A stretch of 64,000 bases of DNA from Paraphysomonas bandaiensis (taxonomy: Eukaryota; Chrysophyceae), in NCBI GenBank assembly GCA_965644295.1, contig CBFFRP010000281.1, positions 310,001-374,000 on the forward strand, given 5' to 3'. The translations under genes were made by a program, and so were the position numbers. Below, one piece after another: positions 23,267 to 34,031 of this stretch (positions within the stretch are counted from its first letter, which is position 1; each line of letters starts with the position of its first letter). The notes beneath the pieces were generated by a model. It was not told the DNA's origin. It saw only the letters and a program-made list of their open reading frames with translations, and did not search any database.

Positions 23267-24290
23267 TATATTATTGTTTCTCTACCCAAGAAAATATCTT
23301 TACACATTCGTTCTAATCTGCTACGAAATAGGTATTATATCATTTTTAGCTCCATCCCTCATGTAGATCAGGGCTGCGTATCAATTAGGTGTCAATTAAT
23401 TGCCGCAGGTTGTAGTCAATTATACTTGCAATTATTAATTGCTGTCTCAATTGCAATTATTTAATACCAAAATACATTAGCTGCCCATATAGTTACCTCA
23501 ACTGTCATTTCTTTCCAGAGCCGACGGTTCATGCGTAAAAACATAAGCAATACTCTTGCACATATCAGTCATAACAATCTTAGCCGTATTGATTGCATCA
23601 TGTAAGTACGTGCTCGCTTCCGCTGTCTACTACCATCAATCAAATGTTGCACTGCGCCGTCTTTCTGAGCTAGACTCTCAGTGTCATCATCATCTGCATT
23701 CTCATTGAACAAAAATATTCCATTAGGTTTAGGGTTAGAATATGCAATATGCAGCCGCGATGTAGATTATGGTATGCAGCCCTGATGTAGATTATGCTGT
23801 CAAGATGAGTAAGAGCAATACATCAAAATCTAGCTAGGAACACAGAACAACAGAAATACTTCTCAGGAGTATTTTTCGTGTAGGTATGAGAAGGATGATG
23901 AAAATCATTAATATCTTTGAGATAGCATAGATGAAGAATCACCGAATACAAGAACTTTCGATGAGCGACATCAGTAACGTTCGAATACTATATGAATGAC
24001 TTCTACCCCGGTCTATGTGACAAAAGAACTCAAAGCGGTCGCACAAGTTGATATAGTGTTACAAGTATTAAGTATTAAGGGCATTGTTATAAGGACATAT
24101 TTAATATGCGCACAACGCAAAAACCATTCTCAATTTAATACCTGACTTACTAAAAAACGTGTAGCAAATAAATAGTAATTGATAGTATCAAAACATAAAT
24201 AAATTTACCCAAACCCACTAAAAGTAACCGCATATGGGAGTTGGTGTACATCAACTTGAAAACAGATAATTAAGTATAATGCCACATATT
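23267..24290. other. Convergent intergenic region, about 1 kb
   Basis: AT-rich sequence between the NAA30 and RING genes with repeated CAATT/AATTG words around 23385-23470. The single GGTTTAGGGTTAG word near 23730 is too short to be a telomeric repeat. No coding or RNA gene is supported. Confidence 0.4.
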
Positions 24291-24923
24291 TCACTTTTCT
24301 AGTTCCATGCGGCATGATGGACAAGTTCGGTTGGATTCGAACCACGGTAAGATACAGTCTTTGTGATAAACATGTCTGCAAGGGAGGGCGCATACTGAGG
24401 AATCTGACTGAAAGCGATCGCGGCAAATTGAGCAATCTTTCAAAAGCTCCGGCCGTGTCGGACGACGATAGTGTAATTGTGCAATTCTCTTCGCCGAAAG
24501 GCCACGCTTGACAACTTGTTCATCCAAGGCCAAAAGTTCCTCGTAGTTATTTCCCTGTGAACTGTCACCGCCATACTGACGTGGAGTGGGATGGGTGGCA
24601 TATGGGTTTACGTAATCCTGACCAGGGGGAAATAACATATAATCTGACGGGTCAAATGAAGCATTTGAAAGAATATTTCTATCTCTCGTAGCTCTCGTGC
24701 TTTCAAAACGGTTATTCCTTTCCCGTCTAGGTCTCGCTCCTCCTACATGACGTGTATCTTGTATACGTTGACTATTACCAGAATTTCTTGTAATATTTGG
24801 GAAGTCTGTAATATATTGTGGTGTATTCGTTTGTACTCTGGGAGCCCATGATGAAGCATAATTATTGATTTGATCAAATGACATAGCAGCAACATCACTC
24901 ATTGATCTCCTAGCAGATAACAT
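24291..24923 (-). CDS. RING-H2 finger protein, probable E3 ubiquitin ligase, 210 aa
   Basis: A single exon. The C-terminal 45 residues form a RING-H2 domain: CSICRDRF, then CALPCRHVYHKDCILPWF, then TCPSCR, with the full Cys3-His2-Cys3 ligand set and the hydrophobic/Trp positions that contact E2 enzymes. The N-terminal 150 residues are Arg/Asn/Ser/Gln-rich and likely disordered. The conserved YEELLALDEQVVKRGLS just before the RING resembles the helix seen ahead of RING domains in plant- and protist-type ligases of the RNF/BB class. No membrane segment is present. The substrate is unknown. It is head-to-head with the STK32-like kinase. Confidence 0.85.
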   Translation of the reverse strand: MLSARRSMSDVAAMSFDQINNYASSWAPRVQTNTPQYITDFPNITRNSGNSQRIQDTRHVGGARPRRERNNRFESTRATRDRNILSNASFDPSDYMLFPPGQDYVNPYATHPTPRQYGGDSSQGNNYEELLALDEQVVKRGLSAKRIAQLHYRRPTRPELLKDCSICRDRFQSDSSVCALPCRHVYHKDCILPWFESNRTCPSCRMELEK

Positions 24924-25431
24924 GATTTCAATTATATTACTGATGTATTATATAATAGAATTCAGGTATTGATCGAGTATGTATCTTGATGAGTGCAGTT
25001 TCTGTACAGAGAATTAGGAACAATATTCTTATATATGAATATGTGTGTAAACAAGATCTACAGTACGCTGTGTGTAGTATGATATCGCTCATACATATAT
25101 ATTATATAGCTATATGTATGTCCATACCAACTAATGGGGAAGAGTTGGTTGTATTGAATATTTTTGTCCACATATCTGTATATATCTGTGTAGGAATTCC
25201 TACGACACTGAGCTTCTATACTTGAAGCAACTGTGTGGTTCTGGAATTTTTACAGAATATCTCATCTAGTTGTACATCACGAGCAGCAGACTCTCCACTT
25301 TTTCACCTAATTTTGGTGATAATGTCCACATATGTAAGAAGTATTCTTGGAGATGGAAGTTATTCATCATATAGATCCATTCCATTAATATACAGACATC
25401 TCAACATCTTAATTCATTTTATATTAATACA
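24924..25431. promoter_or_regulatory. Divergent intergenic region (RING / STK32-like)
   Basis: A 508-bp gap between opposed start codons. It contains CTACAGTACGCTGTG (25059-25073) and TATATATTATATAGC tracts. The short plus-strand ORFs in it are AT-rich and not convincing. Confidence 0.45.
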
Positions 25432-27023
25432 ATGGGAGGTAGTGTTAGTGTAACAAGTAATGAAAAGAAATCTTATCGGAATGTATCCAAGAAAGATTTT
25501 GTATTTCATCAATCTTTATTTAAAGGAAAATTTGGAGAAGTGTTTCTAGCATCTCACAGAAAGACTAAGCAGCTATATGCAGCTAAAGAGATTGATTTAG
25601 TTCGTGTTGTTGATAAACTGAATGCAAAGAACTTAACAAATGAATTTGTTGCTCTCAGGAGGCTCAACAAACATCCATTTATTACTACACTTGCATTCGC
25701 ATTCCGTAGTGGTGATGTTTGTTACATGATAGTTGATCTGCTCAAGGGACGCTCATTGCGGTATTTTATTCAAAATGAGCGTAATTTCTCTGAAGGAGCC
25801 GTAGCATTTATCGTTGCATGCTTGAGTTCTGCGCTTTTTTACATTCACAGCAAAGGCATCATTCACCGTACGTATCATTATGCATACTCGTATAGCTCTA
25901 AGCTTTGTGTTTAGGTGACATTAAGCCGGAAACAATTATACTTGAGAATTCTGGATACCCATATATTGGTGGTTTTGTTGTCTCTCATGTGGAATCCGAC
26001 CATGAATTTCGTTTACGTGAACGATCAGCCAAACGCGAATTTCACAAAATCCTAACCTGCCCTTTGCCACCTAATCCAGGACCGTACAATGCTCCAGAAA
26101 TGTATTATAGCTCTCATCATCATGGAATCGCGGCAGATTACTGGAGTCTTGGTGTGGTTGCGTATGAGCTCATGTATCACAACCGTCCTTTTCCTGATAA
26201 AGAACTTCCGAAGGTATACATCGATCGGCTTGAGCAACATCTATTGGTTGCCGATATTCAATTTATCAAGGCCAGCATGCTTCCTCCTTTAAGACACGCC
26301 CACACTGATAACTCTGTGGAGGACTTGTTTAGCGATGCCGGGGTGCAATACGTGGTGGACGCCAATGGTGCTATCGTGAAACAGCAACGGCGCACTGTAA
26401 ATGTCGAAGAGGAAGAGAAAATGTCAGATGTTGATGACCAAGCGCCCCCCACTCCGACCGAAGATGTTGTAAAAGAAGAAACCCCGGAAAATCACCTAGC
26501 TGCTCTTGTTGACAAGTACAGAGACCTACCTGAGTCAATGCGAATGAATGTTCCACCTGTATTGGCGAACGGCGATTCACTCTCCGCCAATGGGAAGGAT
26601 GTATTACAAGGCCTATTAGATGTTCGCCCATGGTATAGGCTGGGTGGTAATAAATTGCTTCTGGAACACCCGTGGTTTAGAGATCACAATATCCCATCTA
26701 AGCGTCTGCTACTAAAGAAAGAAGCTTTACCGCCGTTCATACCTGCTGATGAAGATACTGCCACTTTTGAGGTGGCCCAGCGGGAGGCAATTGATTCTGC
26801 TTCTGAAGCGGATAATTTGAAGAAAAAGAAGAGGTTATTCAAGAACAAGAAAGTAGTCCGTCTTCAGCGCCAGATTGGGGACTTCCACTACGTATATCCT
26901 CAGCACAGACAGTTGATGCAGCAGGTTGAGCAAAGCCGGAAATTGCAAGAGATGAACCATATACCATCTGCGAAGTCTCAGAAGGTGATTCCAAGGAGAC
27001 AAAGTTCTTCTCTTCAAGCATAA
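25432..27023 (+). CDS. STK32/YANK-like AGC-family predicted pseudokinase, 514 aa
   Basis: Two exons, 25432-25867 and 25915-27023; the 47-nt intron falls inside the HRD motif codon. The N-terminus MGGSVS is a likely N-myristoylation site, as in YANK kinases (MGANTS in human STK32A). The kinase domain has VAIK-type Lys52 (YAAKE), HRD Asp147 (HRDIKPE), YNAPEMYY for the APE motif, and AADYWSLGVVAYELMY. Three active-site positions deviate: the first glycine of the P-loop is Phe30, the HRDxKxxN asparagine is Thr152, and the DFG aspartate is Gly165 (PYIGGFVVSH). Loss of both metal-binding residues predicts little or no catalysis. A Lys-rich C-terminal tail follows. It is probably a membrane-tethered signalling scaffold. 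Confidence 0.82.
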
Positions 27024-27576
27024 AACTAAAGAATTTTAGGGTTAAATTTATGTATATAATTCGTTTTCTTCTATTTTTGTAGCCACGTGCTGGACATGAA
27101 AGGTTGCTTTGGACAGTACTGATATATAATGCGTTTATAATATTACCGATTACTCGAATGTACAGCTGGCAATAACATTTTAAGTTTAGTCATGTATCTT
27201 ATGGTATAGCGAGTTATGAATCTCAGAATACGGAGTGTAGTTTAAAACTCACATGGAGCTGGTTATGTTGGCATATAGCCGTTTGCCAGATAGCTATCAG
27301 CACCTACTCCAGGGCCTGGTAACTGGTAACCATAAATGGCCCAGTAATGGTAGTCCTGTTCCCGGCAATTATAGTGACATTAATGAAAAATTAGGTCATA
27401 CTCTAGTAATTTATGATTCTTTGCTGACATTACGTTAATAACAACAGTTCAGTTCCTTAATACTTAAAAAATAGACAGTATCATTTTACAACTTATCAGA
27501 GGTTCGGGAAAAAACACATTTGTATTGGGTTTTGAACATTTTACTTATTTAGATCGTGAAAGGAAAGTTATGTCGT
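27024..27576. other. Intergenic, no gene seen
   Basis: 3' flank of the kinase gene. The 61-codon ORF at 27253-27438 has no recognisable feature. No repeat is seen until the target-site duplication at 27577. Confidence 0.4.
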
Positions 27577-27589
27577 TAGACTAGATCGA

Positions 27590-28096
27590 CCCTCAACAAA
27601 GTCGGACTCGCACCTTTTCGTGGTGTTCTGGGTTAAGTAGCGGAGAGATTCTCTCTGGGAAACTAACGTGAGTCGCAAACATAGTCAGCAGATATTCTTC
27701 TGCCCACTCATAGCCGAATGCTTGTGTGATACAAGGGACACCAATAAGTGTTACTTGTGTAGACGTCGTTGGGCCCTGACGAATAAACAGGCATCCGGAA
27801 ATGGGCCCACCTCAAGGGCATCCGGGACAGGGCCCACCTGAAGGTAACCGGGGTATTGGGCTGCCTGCTGAAGTCAAGCATCCGGGATGGTCTTCACCTT
27901 AAGGACTCAGAACGGAAGTGGTTGCTCCTTGGTGCTTGCGGCGACGCACAAGCAGCTTTCGTAGCGTTAAATAGTAGGATAATAGAGTTTGTACTGATTA
28001 GTCAGGTAGAGGTCTAACTAGGTTGACTAGCATTCATTTAGCTACTAAATCGGTGCAGGATATTAATGCCTATTGCTAAATAAAAAACTTTCAATA
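27590..28096 (+). mobile_element. Retroposon copy, type II body (507 bp)
   Basis: Flanked by TAGACTAGATCGA (27577-27589) and TAGACTATATCGA (28097-28109), a 13-bp duplication with one mismatch. The body (27595-27900) matches the old copy at 11480-12010 in reverse orientation and differs from the type I body. From about 27905 the element carries the shared module: CCTTGGTGCTTGCGGCGACG at 27928, then TAGTAGGATAATAGAG and GCCTATTGCTAAATAA near the 3' end. The sense strand is plus, with the tail on the right. No protein-coding capacity is evident. Confidence 0.75.
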
Positions 28097-28109
28097 TAGA
28101 CTATATCGA

Positions 28110-28852
28110 TAATTATTCTTCCATTGGCAATTATGCATTGTCATGTAAAACATATCAACAACATAATTTTATACTTCTTCATGTCAACCTCTTCCATATC
28201 TTGAATCATTATGATACTTCAGTTTCACAGTTATAGCTATATAGTATATAGTAATTTTGACTGCGTATTACAGTTTTTCACATTGTCTATAACGTATTCT
28301 ACAGTTCTATCTTAGGGAAACATACATTTTCCAACAATTTCTGCATTATGGACAACAGTATCTATTTCAACATAGTGTCGAAAAAGAATATGGTATACAA
28401 CTGACAACTGATGTTAGTGAAACAAATAAATTCACATTTCACACAATTCATACCGTATTGCAGCATACAACTATAAAACTTAAAAGCATTACTTTTGTTA
28501 CGACTCTACGTTTACGGCAACTACTTCGTTTATTATACGAGTAATATACACGCTCATAAGCTTGTCTACGCCTGCCAAGAGTAGAACAGAATTTACTGAA
28601 GAACTACTCTCCCGTATTACAGAAAACAAAACACCTTTCTTATTTAAGGAAGAACGCATCATACAAGTATAGCTGTTACAATAACAGCCGTAAATAATAT
28701 ATACCATTCGGTCTATTTAGTAAACCAGCTACTTGTATCACATATTAACATTAGAGAATATTACAACTCTATCGAAATTAGAAATGACATGAGAAATTAG
28801 ACAGTGAAGAGAAAGAAGCTGTGAACATTTGATGCACACAAAAGACCAGACC
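28110..28852. other. Intergenic, no gene seen
   Basis: AT-rich 0.74-kb stretch downstream of the 527-aa minus-strand gene. Short ORFs (for example 28498-28707, minus) lack recognisable features. Confidence 0.4.
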
Positions 28853-30436
28853 TTATACCAAAGTTGTGCGCGAAATTTCGCTGACATGATTCCAGTCGGC
28901 AGGACTCTCAAAAAAGTTTTCATGGGATGGAATGCCACTGGCTGATGATTGTGATCTATTTCGTAAACACAAAGACTTCCAGTCAGGAGAAATTTGTCGA
29001 TACGTATCAGCCGTGTTGGATCTCTGAAGATTTAGCGAATTCCTCACGGGTTGTGTTTCTGAAGAATCGAAATTTGGTTCCGGTTGAGGTTCTGGTTGCC
29101 TTTCAAGTGGAGAAGTACACTTCTCTTCTTTTACCGGCTGCTTTGTTTTAGCGTTTTGTTTCGAAACCCGTCGACGTTTCTTCCTCTCATTGTTCGAGAA
29201 GCTCCCACGCTGCTGCCCCGTAAGAAACATTCCCCATCCTGCAAGTGACTCAGATGCCTTGTCCAGAACAGACTGCGATTGTAACGTTCTCGAGAAGTGA
29301 GATTGGCCTTCCGTGGTCTCCTCTTGCTGGACATCAATATGTCTCAGGTATATAGGAAGTATACCAGCCAGACGCTCTGATTCGTGAGTACGAAGTACCC
29401 CCCTTCTGCTAAGATCGTCTGCATTGGACTTTAACTTCAACGCAAAGTCTTCGGGTGATGTGACCATTCCTTTCTGAAGCATACAGTGGTAATTGCCGTT
29501 GTGAACCACTTCGTCCAACGAGCCTGGACAGTCAATAAGAATAAGTGCACATTCGCACAACCACAACGCATCCGATTCCGAGCGCGCGTTCCGACTGAAC
29601 TTTCCATTAGGATTGGACTTTGAACCTTTACTCATCTGAACACGGAATGTATCACAAACCGTACCATATATGTGCTTGGGATGAAGTGGCGGTGCATCCT
29701 CCTGTCCTTCAACATTGCCCATCGTATCCTCTACTCGTCGTTCAGGCTTGCGTACTACCGAGCGCTCACGATGGACGGATACTAATAAATTTTGATCACT
29801 CTCATCGCAAATACTACGAATCATATCTGTGTCCTCAGGATTAAGTGGTACTAAGCATACACCATCTTCACTTTCAATGAGACGAAGAGGAATCGTCTTC
29901 TTACTTTCAGGTATGCTGACACGACAAGAACCCACAGGCTCCAAATCCGTTTTGACAGTAGGCTTTGAGGAAACATTTTTGTATGAGGCAACGTCACCTT
30001 GGGGGGCATACTCAGCATCACCAACTTCATTCTTGATAACAGGAGGTACAGCTGCAGCCCTAGGGCTACATATCGGAGATTTGGGAACATCATTAGGTTG
30101 AAAGTCCCGATTCATATCATTGATATCCTGTGCTCTAGGTGTGCTCCGCGTAGGTGGAAAGAATACGTTTCCTCCGAATACTTGTGGAGAACTAGACCAA
30201 GTGGACTCTATATCATCCAACTCAACACACATCTCAGATAAAAAATCAAAAGCACTTGATGTTGTACTTCTTGCTGAGTCCATTGAATCTGTATTGAAGT
30301 ACTTGAAGCTAAATGATCCTTTACTGCTTCTACTGCTACTGCAGAGATGATTTCTTGGACTGACATACTGAAAAGATTCACAGCTGCCGAGTCTTCCAAT
30401 ACTTTCCCAAGCGCTATTTCGTGGGGTACTTTGCAT
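28853..30436 (-). CDS. Hypothetical protein, 527 aa, largely disordered
   Basis: One long open frame without introns. I do not recognise the family. The N-terminal 280 residues are Ser/Pro/Asp/Arg-rich and low in hydrophobicity, so probably disordered. A helical island lies around residues 285-370, with DALWLCECALILIDCPGSL and PEDFALKLKSNADDL, and could be a small folded domain. Another Lys/Arg/Glu-rich disordered region follows (NERKKRRRVSKQNAKTK, a possible nuclear localisation signal). No signal peptide or membrane segment is seen. The stop at 28853 sits beside a possible GT donor (28858), so a further 3' exon cannot be excluded. Long ORF length and codon-like composition support reality. 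Confidence 0.6.
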   Translation of the reverse strand: MQSTPRNSAWESIGRLGSCESFQYVSPRNHLCSSSRSSKGSFSFKYFNTDSMDSARSTTSSAFDFLSEMCVELDDIESTWSSSPQVFGGNVFFPPTRSTPRAQDINDMNRDFQPNDVPKSPICSPRAAAVPPVIKNEVGDAEYAPQGDVASYKNVSSKPTVKTDLEPVGSCRVSIPESKKTIPLRLIESEDGVCLVPLNPEDTDMIRSICDESDQNLLVSVHRERSVVRKPERRVEDTMGNVEGQEDAPPLHPKHIYGTVCDTFRVQMSKGSKSNPNGKFSRNARSESDALWLCECALILIDCPGSLDEVVHNGNYHCMLQKGMVTSPEDFALKLKSNADDLSRRGVLRTHESERLAGILPIYLRHIDVQQEETTEGQSHFSRTLQSQSVLDKASESLAGWGMFLTGQQRGSFSNNERKKRRRVSKQNAKTKQPVKEEKCTSPLERQPEPQPEPNFDSSETQPVRNSLNLQRSNTADTYRQISPDWKSLCLRNRSQSSASGIPSHENFFESPADWNHVSEISRTTLV

Positions 30437-31889
30437 GATGTTAAATATGATATGAAATCGTTTGATAATGAACCATATTGATAAGTGACCTCAATGCAAG
30501 ATATCGCACAACTATATAAGACGCACTGTATGCAATCGTACGTCAACCCATAAAACCCCTAACCGTCCAACAGAATGAGCCAATCATCGGACTGTATTTA
30601 CAAATACGTTGATATGTGTGGTACAGTGTATTTTGATTATACAATAATAGACTCTCCCAATTCATAATATACAGTCGTATTCCTGCTGTAGTCATAATAA
30701 AGTATGTCGAAAATATCGTACACAGTTCGCATGTCTATGAAGTGGACGTATCTTAGAGGGACACTTCAAGTTCATTGGCCATATCATATCAACACAACAT
30801 GATATAGATATAGATAGTAAATGTCAGATTATTAAGTAGTAGATGTTGTTTTGCATGATGAAGTTATTGTGAAAGCACCTGATGCAACCATTTCAGCTCA
30901 AGTCAATCAGGAGGGCGCCTTCACATGTATATATGTGCATACGGTGGTGTTGATCTAACATGTACGGCATGTAGCTGCTTCTTTATTCTCAATATATATA
31001 AATAATTTATTAAGCACTTTAAACGTCGAAATCGATATGATATATGTAACATAGAGCACTCATATTTGTAGCAGGAAATCATATGGTCCTGCATACACTG
31101 GCTTAAAATCCTGTAACTTGTTAGTTTAATTCTATGTGAAAGCGGGGTCTTGCATATATATTTCCACTGTTTAGTTTAGTGTGTAGCTTGAATATATACC
31201 ATATTAGTGATTGTAGTATATATACTTTTGAGTAGGAATAAGACTAGATGTTGTTTGTCTACATTCATGTGAACACAAGAGCATTGTTCCATTCCAATGG
31301 CATTCCCAAAAGTAGCGCTTATAATGATTACATTTTACTGGAATTTTACTAACCCTAATCGAATAGTGTGTACACAAGGCAACCCATCACGATTACTAAC
31401 CCAGTTAAAGCTAGTTCTGCTAGATTTCAGACGCTTGCAGAGCGAGTCTGCCTGTGTTTCATATGAGATGACCGAAGGGCCAAAATCTGCATGAAAATGG
31501 ATCAGAGTGTACAGCAGTTCGGCTACTCCCTTAATGCTAATTAAGCTGTTGAAGCTATTATATTGCACTGACAAGCAATAACAGACAGCTAAGTTTATTA
31601 TATGTTATGCAAGATGCAAGGAATTGTGTGAAGTAATGAGTATCACTTCCCCCTTAGTAGCTTCAAATTCTGTAATTCACTAAGTTTATGCTGTTTGCAT
31701 ATCTATATTGCTAGTCTACAATTGCATTCATGTTCGTACTGTTATCGTAGTGATAGTTGTCAGTCCCCAAACTATTCACAATGATTTGTCAATTAGTATA
31801 TCAGTCGTAGGAAGTTGAATCTAGTGTTACCGACGCGGACACATCCTACTACAAAGTCTCAAAACTACTACCAGTAAAGATGAGAGGAA
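30437..31889. other. Intergenic, 1.45 kb, no gene seen
   Basis: AT-rich sequence upstream of the 527-aa gene and downstream of STE24. Several ORFs of 60-112 codons lack introns, motifs or plausible composition. The minus-strand frame 30208-30546 overlaps the start of the 527-aa gene and is a shadow. Confidence 0.4.
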
Positions 31890-33479
31890 TTACTTTGACT
31901 TGCGGTTAGCAGCTTCAATAGCCCGGAGTCGTTCTACCAAAGGCGGGTGGCTGAAGTGGTACAACGAATACAGTGAGTCAGGTACCATATTTCCGAGATT
32001 TTCAACACTGATTTTCACAAGGCCACTGCAGAGTTCTTTACCCATACCGAGGTCATTGGCGTACTTGTCAGCAGCAAACTCATTGGCCCGAGAATTGATA
32101 TTTAAGAAAAGATGTAACACCTGATGTATCACAGTGAGTATATGTAAAGAGTGATGTACGCGCAGACCTTCTCTACTGGCGACCATGCAGTCTGTACAAA
32201 CAGAGTAAGACCGATGAGCACAGGCATCGGTTCTATGTAAGTGAAACCGAAGCTGAGAAAAAGCCCAGGGGTGTTTTGCATGAAGGAAAACAACAGGAAA
32301 AGAGAGAAAATGTAAACCTGCAATGTAAATCGATGTAAAAATTATACACAGCACTGACAGGACTCATACCTGCGTAATGACAAAGCCTTGTATGGTATGC
32401 CAAAGCCTCCAGTGGCCAATTTCATGACCAAGAATGGAGAGTAGCTCAGGAAGCTCCACTTGCTCGATCAGGGTATCGAACAACACAATTCGCTTGCTCT
32501 GCAACATATCCACCATCATGTACAACACAAGAATTCCGTCAATAAGTAACATACCTTGAAGAAGCCGTAGAAATATGCGTTAGAATGCGCAGAGCGCTTG
32601 GAACCATCCACGACAAATATTTGTGTAAGTGGAAATGATACACGTGCTGCAAGCTTTTCGATTGCCTCATATATTGGCCCATCTTCGAGTTTAGTGTACT
32701 TGTTGAAAAGCGGGGCAATCAGAGTAGGATATACCATCATCATGATGACGCTAACAATACACAGAAAGAGCCACACGTAGAAGTAGAAATGCTTTCCTCC
32801 TAAGCGAATAAGCCATATAACAGCTGCAAGAATAGGCAGTCCTATTACTATTCCAAGTGCCAAACCGAGTACCTTGTCTCGGAAATAAAGAGCGAGGGTC
32901 TACGAAACAATTAAGGATATAGTACAGCTATGATATATACGACAAACACACCGTTTTGTTAAAGCCATGCTTTTGCTCCACAACAAATGTACTGTAAAGT
33001 GAAAACGGCAATCCAATTAATGTGTCATGCGTAGATAAAATGCAGACAAAAATCCAACTAGTTGCGATTTCCCGCCACAAGGAACCGGACGCGGCTGTCA
33101 CTATGCCCCAATCTTCTACACATCCAGATGCTATATCCCAAGCATATGGCATCCATCCCAGAAGAACAAGTACAATTCCCTCAATAAACATAAAAGATGC
33201 CTCCATCCTTCCAAAAGACAACTTGTCAGCGCAATAGCTGTTGCTCTTCTTAAACTTATCTTCTGGGACAACATCTTGCAACTCTTTTGGAAGTTTTTTA
33301 GCTGTACGATAGTTATTCAGTTGTCTTGAATCAAGATAAAACTCAAAAATAAAAACAGCTGTAGCGAATAAAATAGTTAATCCAAGATAAGGGATATCAA
33401 TGCCACTCTTCTCCCATCCTGGCTGCTTATACAGAGGGAAGTTCTCAGACAACTCCAAACTATCCAATAATGCCTGCAT
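31890..33479 (-). CDS. STE24: CAAX prenyl protease Ste24 (M48 zinc metalloprotease), 460 aa
   Basis: Five exons: 33479-32952, 32899-32555, 32498-32370, 32317-32168 and 32120-31890; all phases are zero and GT-AG. The zinc site HEIGH is at residues 316-320 ([12 protein letters not shown]), and a downstream Glu in NEFAADKYA supplies the third ligand. The family region [30 protein letters not shown] precedes it (given in pieces across the intron). Multiple hydrophobic helices match the seven-helix barrel of Ste24/ZMPSTE24 in the ER and inner nuclear membrane, which removes the -AAX tripeptide from prenylated proteins. The length is close to yeast Ste24 (453) and human ZMPSTE24 (475). It is head-to-head with the Ca2+-ATPase. 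Confidence 0.95.
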
Positions 33480-34031
33480 TATAATATTTCACTAGAATAT
33501 AATACTACAAAATAATAATATCACTATAGGTATTGAGTTAATCGAGATGTGATTAACTTACTTATATGTATGTGTTGAGAGGTCAAACCATTCCATTAAA
33601 CTAGTGCACTATTTGTATAGATGATGATGATGTACAATATACGTATATTTTATAATGTATTAAAATCCAGGTTTTCTAGATAATTGCTCTGAAAACTCTA
33701 GGTTTAAAAACCCCAGTCTATTTTTCATGTGCACCGGAACCTTTTCAGTTCATCAGGTCAAATGACTCTTAAAGATACCCAGAACGACAGTTAACTTTTA
33801 CTTTTTAATCTCTCATCCAACAGACATCCAGGTGTGTCTATATATACATACATATAGTAGTTGGGTCGAGTACATACATACATATATAGACATACATACA
33901 TACATGTATCGCCTTATCTATCTTTCAGTTTATATACATCGCCAGATGAATTAAACATCATCATATTCATATTCATATAGAATTCATTATCGATTAAAAC
34001 GTGAATGTAAATATCTTGAATCAATAATATC
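33480..34031. promoter_or_regulatory. Divergent intergenic region (STE24 / Ca2+-ATPase)
   Basis: A 552-bp gap between opposed start codons, with ATAC/ATGT microsatellite tracts at 33838-33910. No gene is supported. The CAGCAGTA word seen in some other gaps is not present. Confidence 0.45.

Noticed and set aside
23724-23740. GGTTTAGGGTTAG telomere-like word
   Set aside because: Only about two units, inside an ordinary intergenic region with genes on both sides.
24325-24350. GGATTCGAACC resembling a tRNA T-arm
   Set aside because: It lies inside the RING finger coding sequence (Phe-Glu-Ser-Asn codons on the minus strand) and no acceptor stem or anticodon arm surrounds it.
27253-27438. 61-codon plus-strand ORF after the kinase gene
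   Set aside because: Short, no motif, no splice context and no similarity I recognise.
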